The position numbers and the translations under genes are program-made. DNA of 64,000 nucleotides from NCBI GenBank assembly GCA_033032865.1, contig JAWHQI010000013.1, positions 1,922,001-1,986,000 on the forward strand, read 5' to 3'. The first letter of the stretch is position 1, and every line of letters begins with the position of its first letter. The stretch comes from Dactylorhiza incarnata. Taxonomy: Eukaryota > Streptophyta > Magnoliopsida > Asparagales > Orchidaceae. Below are positions 1 through 9,556 of the stretch, in pieces. The notes under the pieces are model-generated. The model saw only the letters and a program-made list of their open reading frames with translations. It searched no databases and was not told the origin of the DNA.

Positions 1-559
1 CCCACATGAGTTCTGTCAAAAGAATTCTCAAATATCTGAAGGTTACTCCTGAGCTTGGTGTATGGTATCCAGCTGAATCTGGATTTGAATTAGTTGGTTA
101 TTCAGATGCAGACTCTGCTGGATGCAGGCTGGATAGAAAAGCACTTCAAGAACATGTCAGTTTCAGGGTGCTAGACTGGTCTCATGGTTTAGCAAGAAGC
201 AAACCACAGTCTCCACTTCTACAGCTGAAGCTAAGTATATAGCCTCAGGAAGCTGCTGTTCACAAATTTTGTGGATGCAAAATTAGTTGTTGGATTACTA
301 ATTTTTCCTTGACCATTCCACAATCTATTGTGACAGTTCTAGTGCTTTTTCAATTGCTTCCTATCTTGTTCTTCATAGCAGAACTAAGCACATAGAGATA
401 AGGCACCACTTTCTCAGAGACAATATAGAGAAGGGGAAGATCAACCTTCAATACATATCTACTGACACTCAAAGGGCTGACATCTTCACTAAGCCTCTTG
501 ATGAAAGTAATCACAAGTTCTTCATCAATGCACTGGGTATGCTTGATGGAGCTTTGTAG
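1..559 (+). pseudogene. Element A: end of reverse transcriptase and RNase H (3' end of copia pol)
   Basis: The start lies outside the window. The first frame carries KRILKYLK, GVWYPAESGFELVGYSDAD and AGCRLDRK, the RT-RNase H junction of SIRE-like copia pol. A one-base loss in the A run near 135-140 shifts the frame, because DRK should be followed by STSGTCQF and that peptide is found in the next frame. In-frame stops follow near 283-300. The final stretch has [13 protein letters not shown] and ADIFTKPLD, the conserved RNase H end, and stops with TAG at 557-559. RNase H would degrade the RNA of the RNA-DNA hybrid during reverse transcription. A copy of its last 31 codons lies at 14140-14233. 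Confidence 0.9.
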
Positions 560-1056
560 GTCCCCCTTATTATGTATAAAGACCTATTTTCTATAGAAAA
601 TTATTGCTGGGAAAAACAGCAAGGATTTTAAAGAACATCATAACTGTTTATTCAGAGCTGCATTGAATTCAAATCGATGTACCGTCGACTTCCACTAGAT
701 GTCAGCTTTGAGAGCTCTCTGGGATGGATCATTCGAATAGCACTCGACGTAACGTCGAATACTTATCGATGCTTATGTTGAGCTCATCATTGATGATTAT
801 ATTTCGAAGCCACGTCGACTTCAACTCGATGCTCCGTCGATTTGACAGTCGTGCGCATTAACATGTTTTGGCTGGCTGAATTCTTCTCTTTTCAACATTG
901 CTTTGAATAAAACCCTAAGTTGCGACGATTCATCTACTTAAAGCAACTTATGCATTTGATTCTATTGTGCTTTTCAAATTCTCTCCCTATTGCTATCTTC
1001 CATTTCCTCTCTTCGTCTCTCTCTCTTGTTTCAGTGCAGGTAACCTCAAGATCTTC
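560..1056 (+). repeat. Element A: post-pol leader with TCGACG/CGTCGA inverted-repeat units
   Basis: No reading frame of note. From about 672 to 845 the sequence holds at least eight copies of TCGACG, CGTCGA or one-base variants (TCGATG, TTCGAAG), arranged head to head with spacers of 5-10 bases. It ends in a pyrimidine-rich stretch (985-1040) with TTTCAGTGCAG just before the ATG of ORF3. The same region is repeated almost base for base at 14234-14737. Confidence 0.75.
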
Positions 1057-1385
1057 ATGGCGTCTCCGTCGTTTCAACAAGATGTTATTGAAGCAGTCAA
1101 TGTTGATCTAGAAATAGTGTTATCGAATTTTAGCTCACTATATCTTGACTTCTCCAAGGAATGTTATTGCAAACTATGCGGCCAACATAGACGGTTGCAA
1201 GATCTTTCATCTAAAATCAAGGCCATTGATATAGAATTGAGACTAGCTACCGTGCCTGCATATGTCTTTATATCTTTTTCAATGATATAAAGCAGGGGGG
1301 GAAATGTATCAGCAAGCAGCTTCCTGAAGACTCAGCATACACAACAACAATTCCTCTTTCATTTATTTTTGAAGGGGAGCCAGCT
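1057..1385 (+). pseudogene. Element A: first part of the third gene (ORF3), cut by element B
   Basis: ATG at 1057 opens a 77-codon frame. It is similar to the first exon of ORF3 in element C (4957-4685): both start MA, have an I-x-A helix, then a FS-x-EC motif near residue 33, and run on as an amphipathic helix. A frame slip near 1280 leaves the expected D-I-x-Q-G-G peptide in the next frame, which stays open to the insertion point of B at 1385 and appears to continue beyond the TSD at 34949. Function unknown. Only resemblance to the C copy supports calling it a gene. Confidence 0.55.
1381..1385. repeat. Target-site duplication of element B, left copy (CAGCT)
   Basis: CAGCT directly precedes the LTR start TGATTGTTTATATAGG and is found again at 34949-34953, directly after the other outer LTR end (CCAAACA). 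The match links the fragment at 1386 with the LTR at 33680-34948 as the two ends of one insertion. Confidence 0.8.
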
Positions 1386-1815
1386 TGATTGTTTATATAG
1401 GATGTAGTCTTAATTACCTAAAGGGGGGGGGGGGGGGGGGGGTGAATAGGTTTCTTTTCTTTTGTTATTTAACCTATCTTTTTTTTGAGCTAGTATTATT
1501 AAAATCAAACACACAGAAAATACACAACCATTTATAGAGGTTCCTCAAGACAGGGTGTCTTCAATAGTCCTCTTTCCCCCTTCACCTTTCTAACAATGAG
1601 TTAGACAAGGCCAACACCTCCAAACTCAGCTCCTTGTGCTTACAATATATATCCTTCAGGATCTCTCAGTTTTTCCCAAACCCTACCTCAGGCACAACAA
1701 CCCAACCTCAGGCACAGCTGCCTTACAAGCTCAGACCTATCAAGAAGTCATACCTCAGATCTCCATGGAGATCCTACACTCAAGATGAACCTTTAGCTCT
1801 ACACTCAGGTACAAA
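1386..1815 (-). mobile_element. Element B: outer fragment of its 3' LTR
   Basis: Starts TGATTGTTTATATAGGATG and matches the LTRs at 33680 and 35840. It holds a run of 20 G at 1423-1442, followed by GTGAATAGG, a feature near the primer-site end of every LTR family here. The match to the B LTR stops at about 1815 (CACTCAGGTACAAA), where sequence of the C LTR begins with ACAC microhomology. The same B LTR stretch is present again from 14738, so about 390 bases of this LTR exist twice. Confidence 0.8.
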
Positions 1816-1954
1816 CACACCAACAAGAATTAAACAAATAAAGAAAGTAAATGTAAGAAAAGAAATCACAGCACAACACAAGAAAATAAAGTGGTTCCCC
1901 AAATTTTGGCTAGTCCACTCTTCTACCCCCTTGGTAGGAATTCACTATCTTGCA

Positions 1955-2056
1955 TTGAGTCTTTTGATAAGGAGACTCTTAGAACCACCCTGAGTCTTTT
2001 GATAAGGAGACTCTTAGAACCAACTGAGTCTTTTGACAAGGAGACTCTTAGAACCA
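1955..2056. repeat. Three tandem 34-base units, each a GAGTCT/AGACTC dyad
   Basis: Units start at about 1955, 1989 and 2023. Each reads GAGTCTTTTGATAAGGAGAC followed by TCTTAGAACC, so six-base arms GAGTCT and AGACTC flank a ten-base loop. The other LTR of element C has the same units at about 14053-14140, where the third is cut by the junction with duplicated element A. Confidence 0.85.
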
Positions 2057-2425
2057 GTACAACTTAATTTTTTGAAGAGTGATTCTAAAAACTCTTTTAC
2101 AATATGTGAGAATGAAAATAAGAAAAAGGAAAAGAAGTATTTAAAACAAGAATGAATCTTCTTCCTAGCAAGAAGATTGGAAGCACAAGAAGTAGTGAAT
2201 TAAATCTTTCTTCTATAGAGAGAAGAAGATTTGTAGCTTTTCCCTCTTATGTGAGAGCTATCACAATTTGCAGCAGAGTGATTTCAGAAGCAGGAGAAGA
2301 AGAATGCTTGAATATTGCTGCAGGGCTATTTCTCAATTCTCTCTTTATCACTTGGGAGCTTTTCCTCTTTTTCAAATGTAAAATGGTGAATCACCTGGTC
2401 CCCTTTCTCTGCCGACCTCCTTGGT

Positions 2426-2433
2426 TATTTATA
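2426..2433 (-). promoter_or_regulatory. Element C LTR: TATA box
   Basis: TATAAATA on the minus strand, in the middle of the LTR, where a copia promoter is expected. An inverted copy of this LTR stretch at 8997-9556 carries the same box on the plus strand near 9284. Confidence 0.55.
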
Positions 2434-2699
2434 GCTCTGTTCATTAAAATAACAATATAGGAGATTAATCAATTAGCAGGCAGAGTATTAGAAAGAAAGA
2501 GAAATTTACATAACAGTTATATCCATAGAAGGAAAGTATTCAATCTGATTTCAAATAATGTCCATAAATGATTTAATCAATTTAGCCAAGAATCTAATAG
2601 AGAAAAAGAAAGATTCAGAACGGCTATAAGACATAAATTGATTCCATATAAATCAGATCTATAAGATAAGGAAAGAGATCTGGCGATTTTGAATTCTGT

Positions 2700-2950
2700 C
2701 ATAAAGATCGACGTGCGTCGATTACTATTCGACGCAAGCGTCGAATACATCCTGTCTGGACGTCGAGAGGAGAATAAGGAAGGTGCGTCGACTAGGGTGC
2801 GTCGACTTCTCAAGATACGTCGACTAGAAGTCAGAGCTACGTCGACATAGGATACGTCGACTTCTGCTTGGAGCTACTTTGACTCATTCTGATAGAAACG
2901 TCGACTTTATCTCGACGTTGCGTCGAATTCTATTCGACGCATATTTACTT
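2700..2950. repeat. Element C LTR: TCGACG/CGTCGA dyad array
   Basis: About 15 copies of CGTCGA or TCGACG in 250 bases, many as inverted pairs such as CGTCGATTACTATTCGACG (near 2717) and CGTCGAATTCTATTCGACG (near 2921). It lies in the U3 part of the LTR, close to the polypurine tract. The same unit type occurs in the ORF3 leader and in the translated linker of this element. Confidence 0.9.
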
Positions 2951-3022
2951 AGCCTTATTTTTCATTCTTAGAATTCTTATTCAACTTATGTTTAGGGGTT
3001 AAGAGAAATCAGTTTCCCAACA

Positions 3023-3040
3023 ATCTCCCCCTATTTGTCT
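3023..3040 (-). other. Element C: polypurine tract
   Basis: On the minus strand GACAAATAGGGGGAGATT directly precedes the LTR start TGTTGGG. It is the expected primer for plus-strand DNA synthesis. Confidence 0.85.
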
Positions 3041-3273
3041 TAACCCTATAGGAGAGAAAGCATATAATTAATACTTCACAGCATTTGTAAAGATAAGAAA
3101 TATATTAAACAATCAGAAGAGAAATTGGAATAAGAAAGCATATGAGAAGCATTTGTTTTTCACAAGAATTAAACCAGAAACTTCTTTCTATACATGAAGT
3201 TGACAAAAGCAGAATAAAGTTTCCTAGATAAGTTTTCAATAGCATCAAAAATGTAGCCCCTGGCTCTATCAGG

Positions 3274-4957
3274 TCATTCCTGGACATTCCTGATGATTGT
3301 ATGCAGTTTTTCCAATAGTTTATCACCATTAAGGATTGTGTCATTTATGAAGTAGCCTTTGCTGATGATTATTGCTGCCTTTTCATCAATCATCTCAATT
3401 GTAATGTTTTGAACTTTCTTTTCAGTAGGCTTGATCTCAGGTGGTCCCTTGTTATCAACCTTGGGCCTATATTTTGTTTTCTTTTCTGATTGCTGCTTCT
3501 CAGGAATGTCAGCCATTTTTCCTTTCCCTTTCCAGGGTGAGGCATACCATTTGTCTAATTTTACAGGTCTGTTGGTCTTCTTGTAGGGAATGTAAGTATC
3601 TTCTATACACCCTACACCCTTCTTGTGTTTTTGACCTTTTTCTAGAATGATCCCTGCCTGAGGGTTTTTCTTTTGATAAGCTTCAATATCAAACAACTTC
3701 TTTGGAATTCTGATAGAAGATTCAGCAAGAATTTGTTCTTTAGTCATTCCCTTGTTGATCTTTTCTATCCAGGCATTCCTTTTATCTTCCACTTCTTTCC
3801 TGGCTGCTTCATATTCATACAGTTCTCTTTCTCGTATCTCTTCATGCCTCTTTTCCATGTCAGGGTCATGGTACTCCTTCACGGGGCTGTTAGGAGTGAT
3901 AATAGGCATCTTTTCAAATCTTTTTATTTCCTCACATGCTTTTCTATACTTCCTTTCTTTTGCATACTCTCTCCTTTCTTCTTTGGAGAAGTTTTGCAAG
4001 TAGGGAATGGCTTCTCTTTTCCTTTTCATCTGTCCTCCTGGACTTTGCCTAGGTAGGATCTGTTTAGAGAGGCTTGCTACTTGTGGAGGTAGAGGTAGCA
4101 GAGGAGGTAGAGAAGAAGGTTGAAGTGGAGGTAGAGGTAGAGGTGGAGATGAAGGAGAATGAGTTTTCTCTTTGGGTGGAGAGGGAACTATATCAAGAAG
4201 AGGAGTCTGTTCTGAAATAGAAGGCAGAATGACTTCAGGTAGAATGATCTCTGCTGAGGGATGATTGTCTCCTCCAAGCTCTTTTGTAGGGATGTCCTCA
4301 AGTATAGGTGTATTCAGCTTGATGTAACTGGCAGAGAAGCCAGGGGAGTGATGTTGAAGTTCCTCCTCACATAAGGGTGCATCAATCCACATCTTTCCAT
4401 TCCAATCATCAGAGGTGACTGCTTCTTCCTCCCCCTGGATTTCTGGTTTCTTTACTACAGGAATCTCCCCCTGGTTATATGGGTCATCAATTCTGAATGC
4501 TGAATCCACAGCATGCTCCCCTTCAGTGTTGTAAGAGGAGGATTCACCAAAATGTTTGATGAAGGTGTAGTCAGAGTGATTTGAGAGGAGTGGAGCCTAT
4601 AATGGAATTGGAGTAATAGTTAGAGAGAATACTTAGAGTTGGGGAGAAGAGAGTTAAACCTGAGCTTTAAGTGAGATCAAGGACCTGGCAAGAGGGGTTT
4701 CTGGAGCAACTCTCGCCCTGGTTTATATCTTTCAGGAAGGATGTAAACCTTTGTGGCGACAGAGGTTCTTCTCGAAGAAGAGCATGAAGCTCAGGAAGAG
4801 AGGCAGATAGGGTGGCCAATTTGGCTTCACAGGTGGTGATCATATTGGCACATTCATTGGAGAAGTTGGTTAGACGTGCCTGGAAGTCGTTGAGAAGATT
4901 TTCCAGAGCATCGTCCATCGCTTTGATAAGGGCAGATTGACCAGGAGTGGGCGCCAT
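3274..4957 (-). CDS. Element C: third gene (ORF3), two exons, proline-rich and coiled-coil protein
   Basis: Placed between pol and the 3' LTR, where SIRE elements carry an env-like gene. ATG at 4957 (MAPTPGQ). Exon 1 is 4957-4685 (91 codons, helical, with a FSNEC motif). Exon 2 is 4596-3274. Joining them across an 88-base intron keeps one frame of about 530 codons with no internal stop. Exon 2 carries three E-G-E or Q-G-E segments on purine-rich tracts, then a proline-rich run near residue 230 (PPLPLPPLQP), then a long charged helix (KEERREYAKERKYRK onward) that should form a coiled coil. I see no signal peptide or membrane segment, so an envelope role is not supported. Function unknown. The leader upstream is packed with TCGACG dyads. 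The intact frame contrasts with the broken pol next to it. Confidence 0.65.
4597..4684 (-). other. Predicted intron in ORF3 of element C
   Basis: Donor CCAG|GTCCTT at 4684, acceptor CATTATAG|GCT at 4597, length 88, pyrimidine-rich and containing an in-frame TAA that would end exon 1. Both exons are in the same phase (0). The donor is weak, so the exact left edge is less certain than the acceptor. Confidence 0.5.
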
Positions 4958-5049
4958 TGAAGCAGAAAGAGAGAGAGGTAGAAGACAAAGTTTTGGCGGG
5001 TTCAGAAAGGTATATGTTATGAAATAAGAAGTATTATTTAAAGAAGATG

Positions 5050-5360
5050 AAACGTCGAGAAGGTAAACAGAAATCAAGGTAATCCAATCGTCAGAAGAGG
5101 AAGTAAGGATTTGATTCTAATTTTAACCTGAAGTCGTCGTTACGTCGAATGGATGTCGACGTTTGCGTAGATATAGAGTCGACGCTCCGTGGAGATTGGC
5201 CAGCCTGGAGTTCTTTCGATGTGATCATAGTCTTGCGTCGATATGAATTCGACGGTGCGTCGATAAAGGATCGACGTAACTTTGTCTGATGGAAATCGGT
5301 GTCAGCGTCGAGTTTGTCTCGACGGAGCGTCGATATGTATTCGACGTATCTGCAGGAAAT
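5050..5360. repeat. Element C: ORF3 leader with TCGACG/CGTCGA dyad array
   Basis: About 14 motif copies between the pol stop and the ORF3 start, several as inverted pairs, for example CGTCGATATGAATTCGACG near 5236 and CGTCGATATGTATTCGACG near 5328. The minus-strand frame 5399-5091 through this stretch is open but consists of translated repeat, so I do not call it a gene. Confidence 0.85.
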
Positions 5361-5405
5361 TTTCATAGATTGTCTGATTTCTTTAGAGTTCCCTAACAAT
5401 GGTGT

Positions 5406-6052
5406 TTACAAGCTTCCATCAAGCATTCCTAAGGTGTTTATGAAGTAGTTGTGCTTGGTTTCATCCAAGGGTTTTGTAAAAATGTCTTCTCTTTGACTTT
5501 CTGTGGGTATATATTCTAAGGTTATCTTACCTTTTTCTACATTGTCTCTAAGGAAGTGATGTCTGATCTCTATGTGTTTGGTTCTACTATGAAGGACTGG
5601 GTTAGATGCTATATCTATAGCACTAGAGCTATCACAATAAATCTTAGAGTTATTGACTTCCAGTTTGTAGTCAAGAAGCTAATTTTGCATCCACAAGATT
5701 TATGAACAACAGCTCCCAGCAGCTATATATTCAGCTTCAGCTGTTGAGGTTGAGACTAAGGTTTGTTTCTTACTAAACCATGAGAATTAATCTGTCACCT
5801 AGGAATTGGCAAGTGCCAGATGTGCTTTTTCTATCAACCCTACATCCAGCATAGTCTGTATCTGAGAAACCTATTAATTCAAAGTTGGTTTCTGCTGAAT
5901 ACCATATTCCTAGTTCAGGAGTTCCTTTAGGTATCTAAGAATCCTTTTTATAGAGGTGAGATGGGATTCCTTTGGATCAACCTGAAATCTAGCACATATG
6001 AAAGTTGCAAACATAATGTCAGGTCTGCTAGCAGTGAGATATAGAAGGGATC
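5406..6052 (-). pseudogene. Element C: RNase H domain of pol, decayed
   Basis: Continues from the RT at 6053. Recognisable peptides in shifting frames are [13 protein letters not shown], SDTDYAG-like, KHIE-RHHFLRD and FTKPLDET, ending with stop TAA at 5408-5406. Several in-frame stops and at least three frame slips make it non-functional. It follows the usual copia order protease, integrase, RT, RNase H. Confidence 0.85.
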
Positions 6053-7645
6053 CTATGATTGCCCTATATGTCTTTTGATCTTTGATTTTCCCTTGTCATC
6101 CTTTTCTATAATGGCATTTGTTGCCATGTGGGTTTTCAAAGAGGAGGCTGATTCCATACCAAACTTCTTGATTAGCTCTTTAGTATACTTTGATTGTGAG
6201 ATAAAGATTCCTTCACTACTTTGTTTTACTTGTAATCCTAAGAAATATGAGAGTTCTCCCATACTACTCATTTCAAATTTAGATTGCATGAGATTAGCAA
6301 ATCTTTTACACAGTTTAGGATGAGTTGAACTAAAGATGATATCATCTACATATATTTGAACAAGAAGAAGTTGGTTTTTATGGGTTCTAGTAAAGAGTGT
6401 CTTGTCTACTTTTCCTCTTTCAAAGGAGATTTCCAAAAGAAAGTTAGAGAGAGTTTCATACCAAGCTCTAGGAGCTTGCTTAAGACCATATAGTGCTTTG
6501 TTGAGTTTATAAACAAAGTTAGGAGAGGAGGGATTAACAAAACCTGGTGGTTGCTCCACATATACCTCTTCTTGAAGGTCACCATTCAGAAAAGCACTCT
6601 TGACATCCATCTGATATACTTTCATCTTCATGAAAGCTGCATAGGCAAGAAAGAGCCTAATTGCTTCCAGTATGGCTACTGGAGCAAAGGTTTGATTGTA
6701 GTCTATTCCTTCTTCTTGTCTATATCCTTGTGCTACAAGTCTTGCCTTGTTCCTGACAATTACTCCAGTGGAATCTAATTTGTTTCTATATACCCATTTT
6801 GTGCCAATCACTGGGTAATTTCTTGGTCTTTCCACTAAATTCCATACTTTATTTCTCTCAAATTGGCCTAGTTCTTCTTGCATGGCCATAATCCAGTGAG
6901 GATCACAATTTGCTTCCTCAAACTTCTTTGGTTCAACTTGTGATAGGAAGCATTGGAGCATCATCCCAGTGGAGACCTGGTGTCTTGTTCTTACTCCTGT
7001 ATTGGGGTCTCCAATTACTTGAGTTTGTGGATGATCTTTTAAATTGACCCTTGTCCTGCCTGGACTTGTCAGATGTTCTTCTTCCTCATTGGTGATAGGG
7101 TCAATGTCCACCTGGCCTTCCTGAACCATGTTCTCTTGTGGGAGTTGGTTTTGCATGCTCTTTTCTGAATCTTCTTCATGTTCTTGTTTAGATTCCTCAC
7201 TTGATTCCTTTATCTTGTTTTCTTTTCCATTATCTGTGTTCTCTAGAACCAGTTGTTCAAGCTGTGTTTCTATGTTGCTGCTTTCCTGTGGAAAAGAGCT
7301 GGTGGGAGTTCCCTCCCCCTTAAACAGTATGTTAGTTTCATCAAAAATAATGTGCATAGATTCTTCAATTTTAAGAGTTCTCTTGTTATAGAACCTATAG
7401 GCTTTACTAGAAGCTGAATATCCCAGAAATATTCCATCATCAGATTTCTTGTCAAACTTGGCAAGATGATCCTTTCCATTATTTAGGATAAAACAAGCAC
7501 ATCCAAAGATCTTAAAATATTTAACTATGGGTGTTTTTCCTTTCAGGAGCTCATATGGAGTTTTTGATTTAGTTTTGTGTATTAGGCTTCTATTTAGAAC
7601 ATAGTTGGCAGTGTTGACTGCTTCAGCCCAGAAAGTTTTTGGCAA
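6053..7645 (-). pseudogene. Element C: integrase C-terminal part and reverse transcriptase
   Basis: A 530-codon open stretch. It starts in the integrase core end ([19 protein letters not shown]), passes the copia GKTP...YFKIFGC and [12 protein letters not shown] signatures, then a variable acidic linker, and enters the [57 protein letters not shown], and the catalytic YVDDIIF. It would copy the element RNA into DNA. It is cut off from the front of pol by a frame slip near 7650, and its tail shifts into broken RNase H. The frame itself has no stop over 1.6 kb. Confidence 0.92.
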
Positions 7646-7653
7646 ACCTGATT

Positions 7654-8262
7654 CTACAAGTAAGGTCCTCCTGATTCTATTAAAGTCCTATTCTTTCTTT
7701 CAGCAACTCCATTTTGCTGAGGAGTTCTAGGGGCTGAAAAACTTTGTTTGATACCTATATCTTCACAGAAACTACTCATAAACTGATTTTCAAATTCAGT
7801 CCCATGATCACTTCTGATTATGGAAACCTGACTATTGAGTTCAGATTGAATTTGTTTTATGAATCTTGAGAGAGTCTTGTGGGTTTCAGACTTAGCCCTT
7901 AGAAAGAATACCCAGCTGAATCTAGAGTAGTCATCCACAATGACTAAGGTATAGGATTTTCCACCTAAGCTCTGAGTGGAGATGGGACCAAAGAGATCCA
8001 TGTGTAGTAAGTAAAGGACCCTGGGAGAGTCATCCTTACCAATTGGTTTGAAGGATGATTTGGTTTGTTTTCCTAGTTGGCAAGGTCTGCATGGAGAATC
8101 CTTAGAGTACCTACCTTTTGGTAAGCCTCTGACTAGGTTATTCTTTGCTAGTTTACTAATTGTTTTGTAGTTTAGATGACCTAGTCTCCTATGCCATAGT
8201 TCACTTTTATCAATAATATTGATGAATAAACAAACTTCTGTGGGTGAGGAACTAAAGTCCAC
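7654..8262 (-). pseudogene. Element C: GAG-pre-integrase and integrase catalytic core
   Basis: LWHRRLGHLNYKTISKLAK is the zinc-binding HHCC region with CRPCQLGKQ. The catalytic acids are in MDLFGP, RSDHGTEFE and [13 protein letters not shown] (the D, D, E triad). Integrase would insert the DNA copy into the host genome. The frame is lost at its end (a premature stop after IESGG) and resumes at 7645. It also needs a frame slip from the protease at 8265. Confidence 0.9.
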
Positions 8263-8264
8263 TA

Positions 8265-8615
8265 CTATACTTTTCCTTTTCTAATTCCATTGAGTACTGT
8301 GGCACCAATCTTGATATCAATAATATGGCAGAATAGTGTGGTGAATTTTACCTCATATTTACCATTTTCACATATCTGACTTATACTTATTAGATTGTGC
8401 TTCAGTCCTTTGACTACTGCCACATTCTTGAAGGTGACTTTCCCTTCTTTGAAATCTCCAAAGCCCTTGGTTTGGCCACAACTAGAGTCTCCAAAAGTTA
8501 CTGATGGTCCAAGTCTGTCCTCAAAGTTGATTAACAGGTTTTTGCATCCAGTCATGTGCATGGAGCATCCACTGTCCAAGTACCACACCAGCCTGGAGAT
8601 GTGATACATCTGCAC
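8265..8615 (-). pseudogene. Element C: aspartic protease of pol
   Basis: VWYLDSGCSMHMTG holds the catalytic D-S-G, followed by VTFGDSSCGQTKGFG and GLKHNLISISQ, the usual copia protease layout. The minus-strand bases just before 8615 read TTATGTGCAG, like a splice acceptor or a frame junction, and the same TGCAG precedes the protease in F (near 41345). It would cut the Gag-Pol polyprotein. Confidence 0.88.
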
Positions 8616-8996
8616 ATAAAATTTTAAACATTAGTATGAACCCTGCTGAGCTGGGGTCCCTTTCTCCCATCAGTGTGAAATTTAATAAGAGAGTAAGTGG
8701 TTTTTTCTGAATATCCTTCCTCCTTTAGGGGCATTGGTTTATCATACCAATTTTCTTTGGTGATGTTACAGAAGTAGTGATCATAGTAAAAGGAGATGGA
8801 TTATGATTGTTGTTTGGTAGAGGAGAGATGTCTGTCTGATTGGTTGCGTTGATATGTATTCGACGTAGGTTTATGGTTGCGTCGATATGAAGTCGACGCT
8901 TTCTCCATTCTGCGTTTTCTTTCAGTCGAAGCATGAGAGAAGTTGCGTCGGGTAGAAGTCGGCGCACTTTGGTGTAAACGTCGATTACAAGTCGAC
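8616..8996 (-). pseudogene. Element C: second, partial gag-protease linker with a degenerate zinc knuckle
   Basis: Reads into the protease. Near 8770 it has HYFCNIT...WYDKP, a decayed copy of the CHICNKTGHLAKQCWY knuckle at 11353. Upstream (8830-8996) it holds translated TCGACG units. A second linker, complete at 11353-12230, belongs to the gag half of this mosaic, so linker sequence is present twice. Confidence 0.6.
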
Positions 8997-9556
8997 GCAC
9001 GTCGATCTTTATGACAGAATTCAAAATCGCCAGATCTCTTTCCTTATCTTATAGATCTAATTTATATGGAATCAATTTATGTCTTATAGCCGTTCTGAAT
9101 CTTTCTTTTCCTCTATTAGATTCTTGGCTAAATTGATTAAATCCTTTACGGACATTATTTGAAATCAGATTGAATACTTTCCTTCTATGGATATAACTGT
9201 TATGTAAATTTCTCTTTCTTTCTAATACTCTGCCTGCTAATTGATTACTCTCCTATAGTGTTATTTTAATGAATAGAGCTATAAATAACCAAGGAGGTCG
9301 GCAGAGAAAGGGGACCAGGTGATTCACCATTTTACATTTGAAAAAGAGGAAAAGCACCCAAGTGATAAAGAGAGAATTGAGAAATAGCCCTGCAGCAATA
9401 TTCAAGCATTCTTCTTCTCCTGCTTCTGAAATCACTCTGCTGCAAATTCTGATAGCTCTCACATAAGAGGGAAAACCTACAAATCTTCTTCTCTCTATAG
9501 AAGAAAGATTTAATTCACTACTTCTTGTGCTTCCAATCTTCTTGCTAGGAAGAAGA
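8997..9556 (+). mobile_element. Inverted fragment of the element C LTR inside element C
   Basis: This stretch is the reverse complement of 2156-2720, the middle of the 3' LTR of C, so LTR sense here is on the plus strand. Its left junction lies within the palindromic GTCGACGCACGTCGA. Its right junction lies at CTTGCTAGGAAGAAGATTGG, where ORF3 of the mosaic runs into LTR. The minus-strand frame of ORF3 therefore ends with about 100 codons of translated LTR. Confidence 0.85.

Larger units (their letters stand above)
1816..3022 (-). mobile_element. Element C: 3' LTR, missing about 120 bases at its primer-site end
   Basis: Read on the minus strand it starts TGTTGGGAAACTGATTTC at 3022 and matches the LTR piece at 13795-14139 over about 225 bases (1816-2042). 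The last 120 bases expected from that copy are missing and replaced by B LTR sequence. It contains three dyad repeats (1955-2056), a TATA box (2426-2433) and a TCGACG array (2700-2950). The open frame on the plus strand at 2152-2460 is non-coding LTR. Confidence 0.8.

Noticed and set aside
2152..2460. Open frame of 102 codons on the plus strand
   Set aside because: It is LTR sequence of C; the inverted copy at 9253-9556 is translated only because ORF3 runs into it.
3441..4056. Overlapping plus-strand frames opposite ORF3 of C
   Set aside because: Mirror frames of a purine-rich coding strand, with no recognisable motif.
3274..4957. ORF3 as an envelope gene
   Set aside because: The position fits, but I see no signal peptide, membrane segment or processing site in any of the ORF3 copies.
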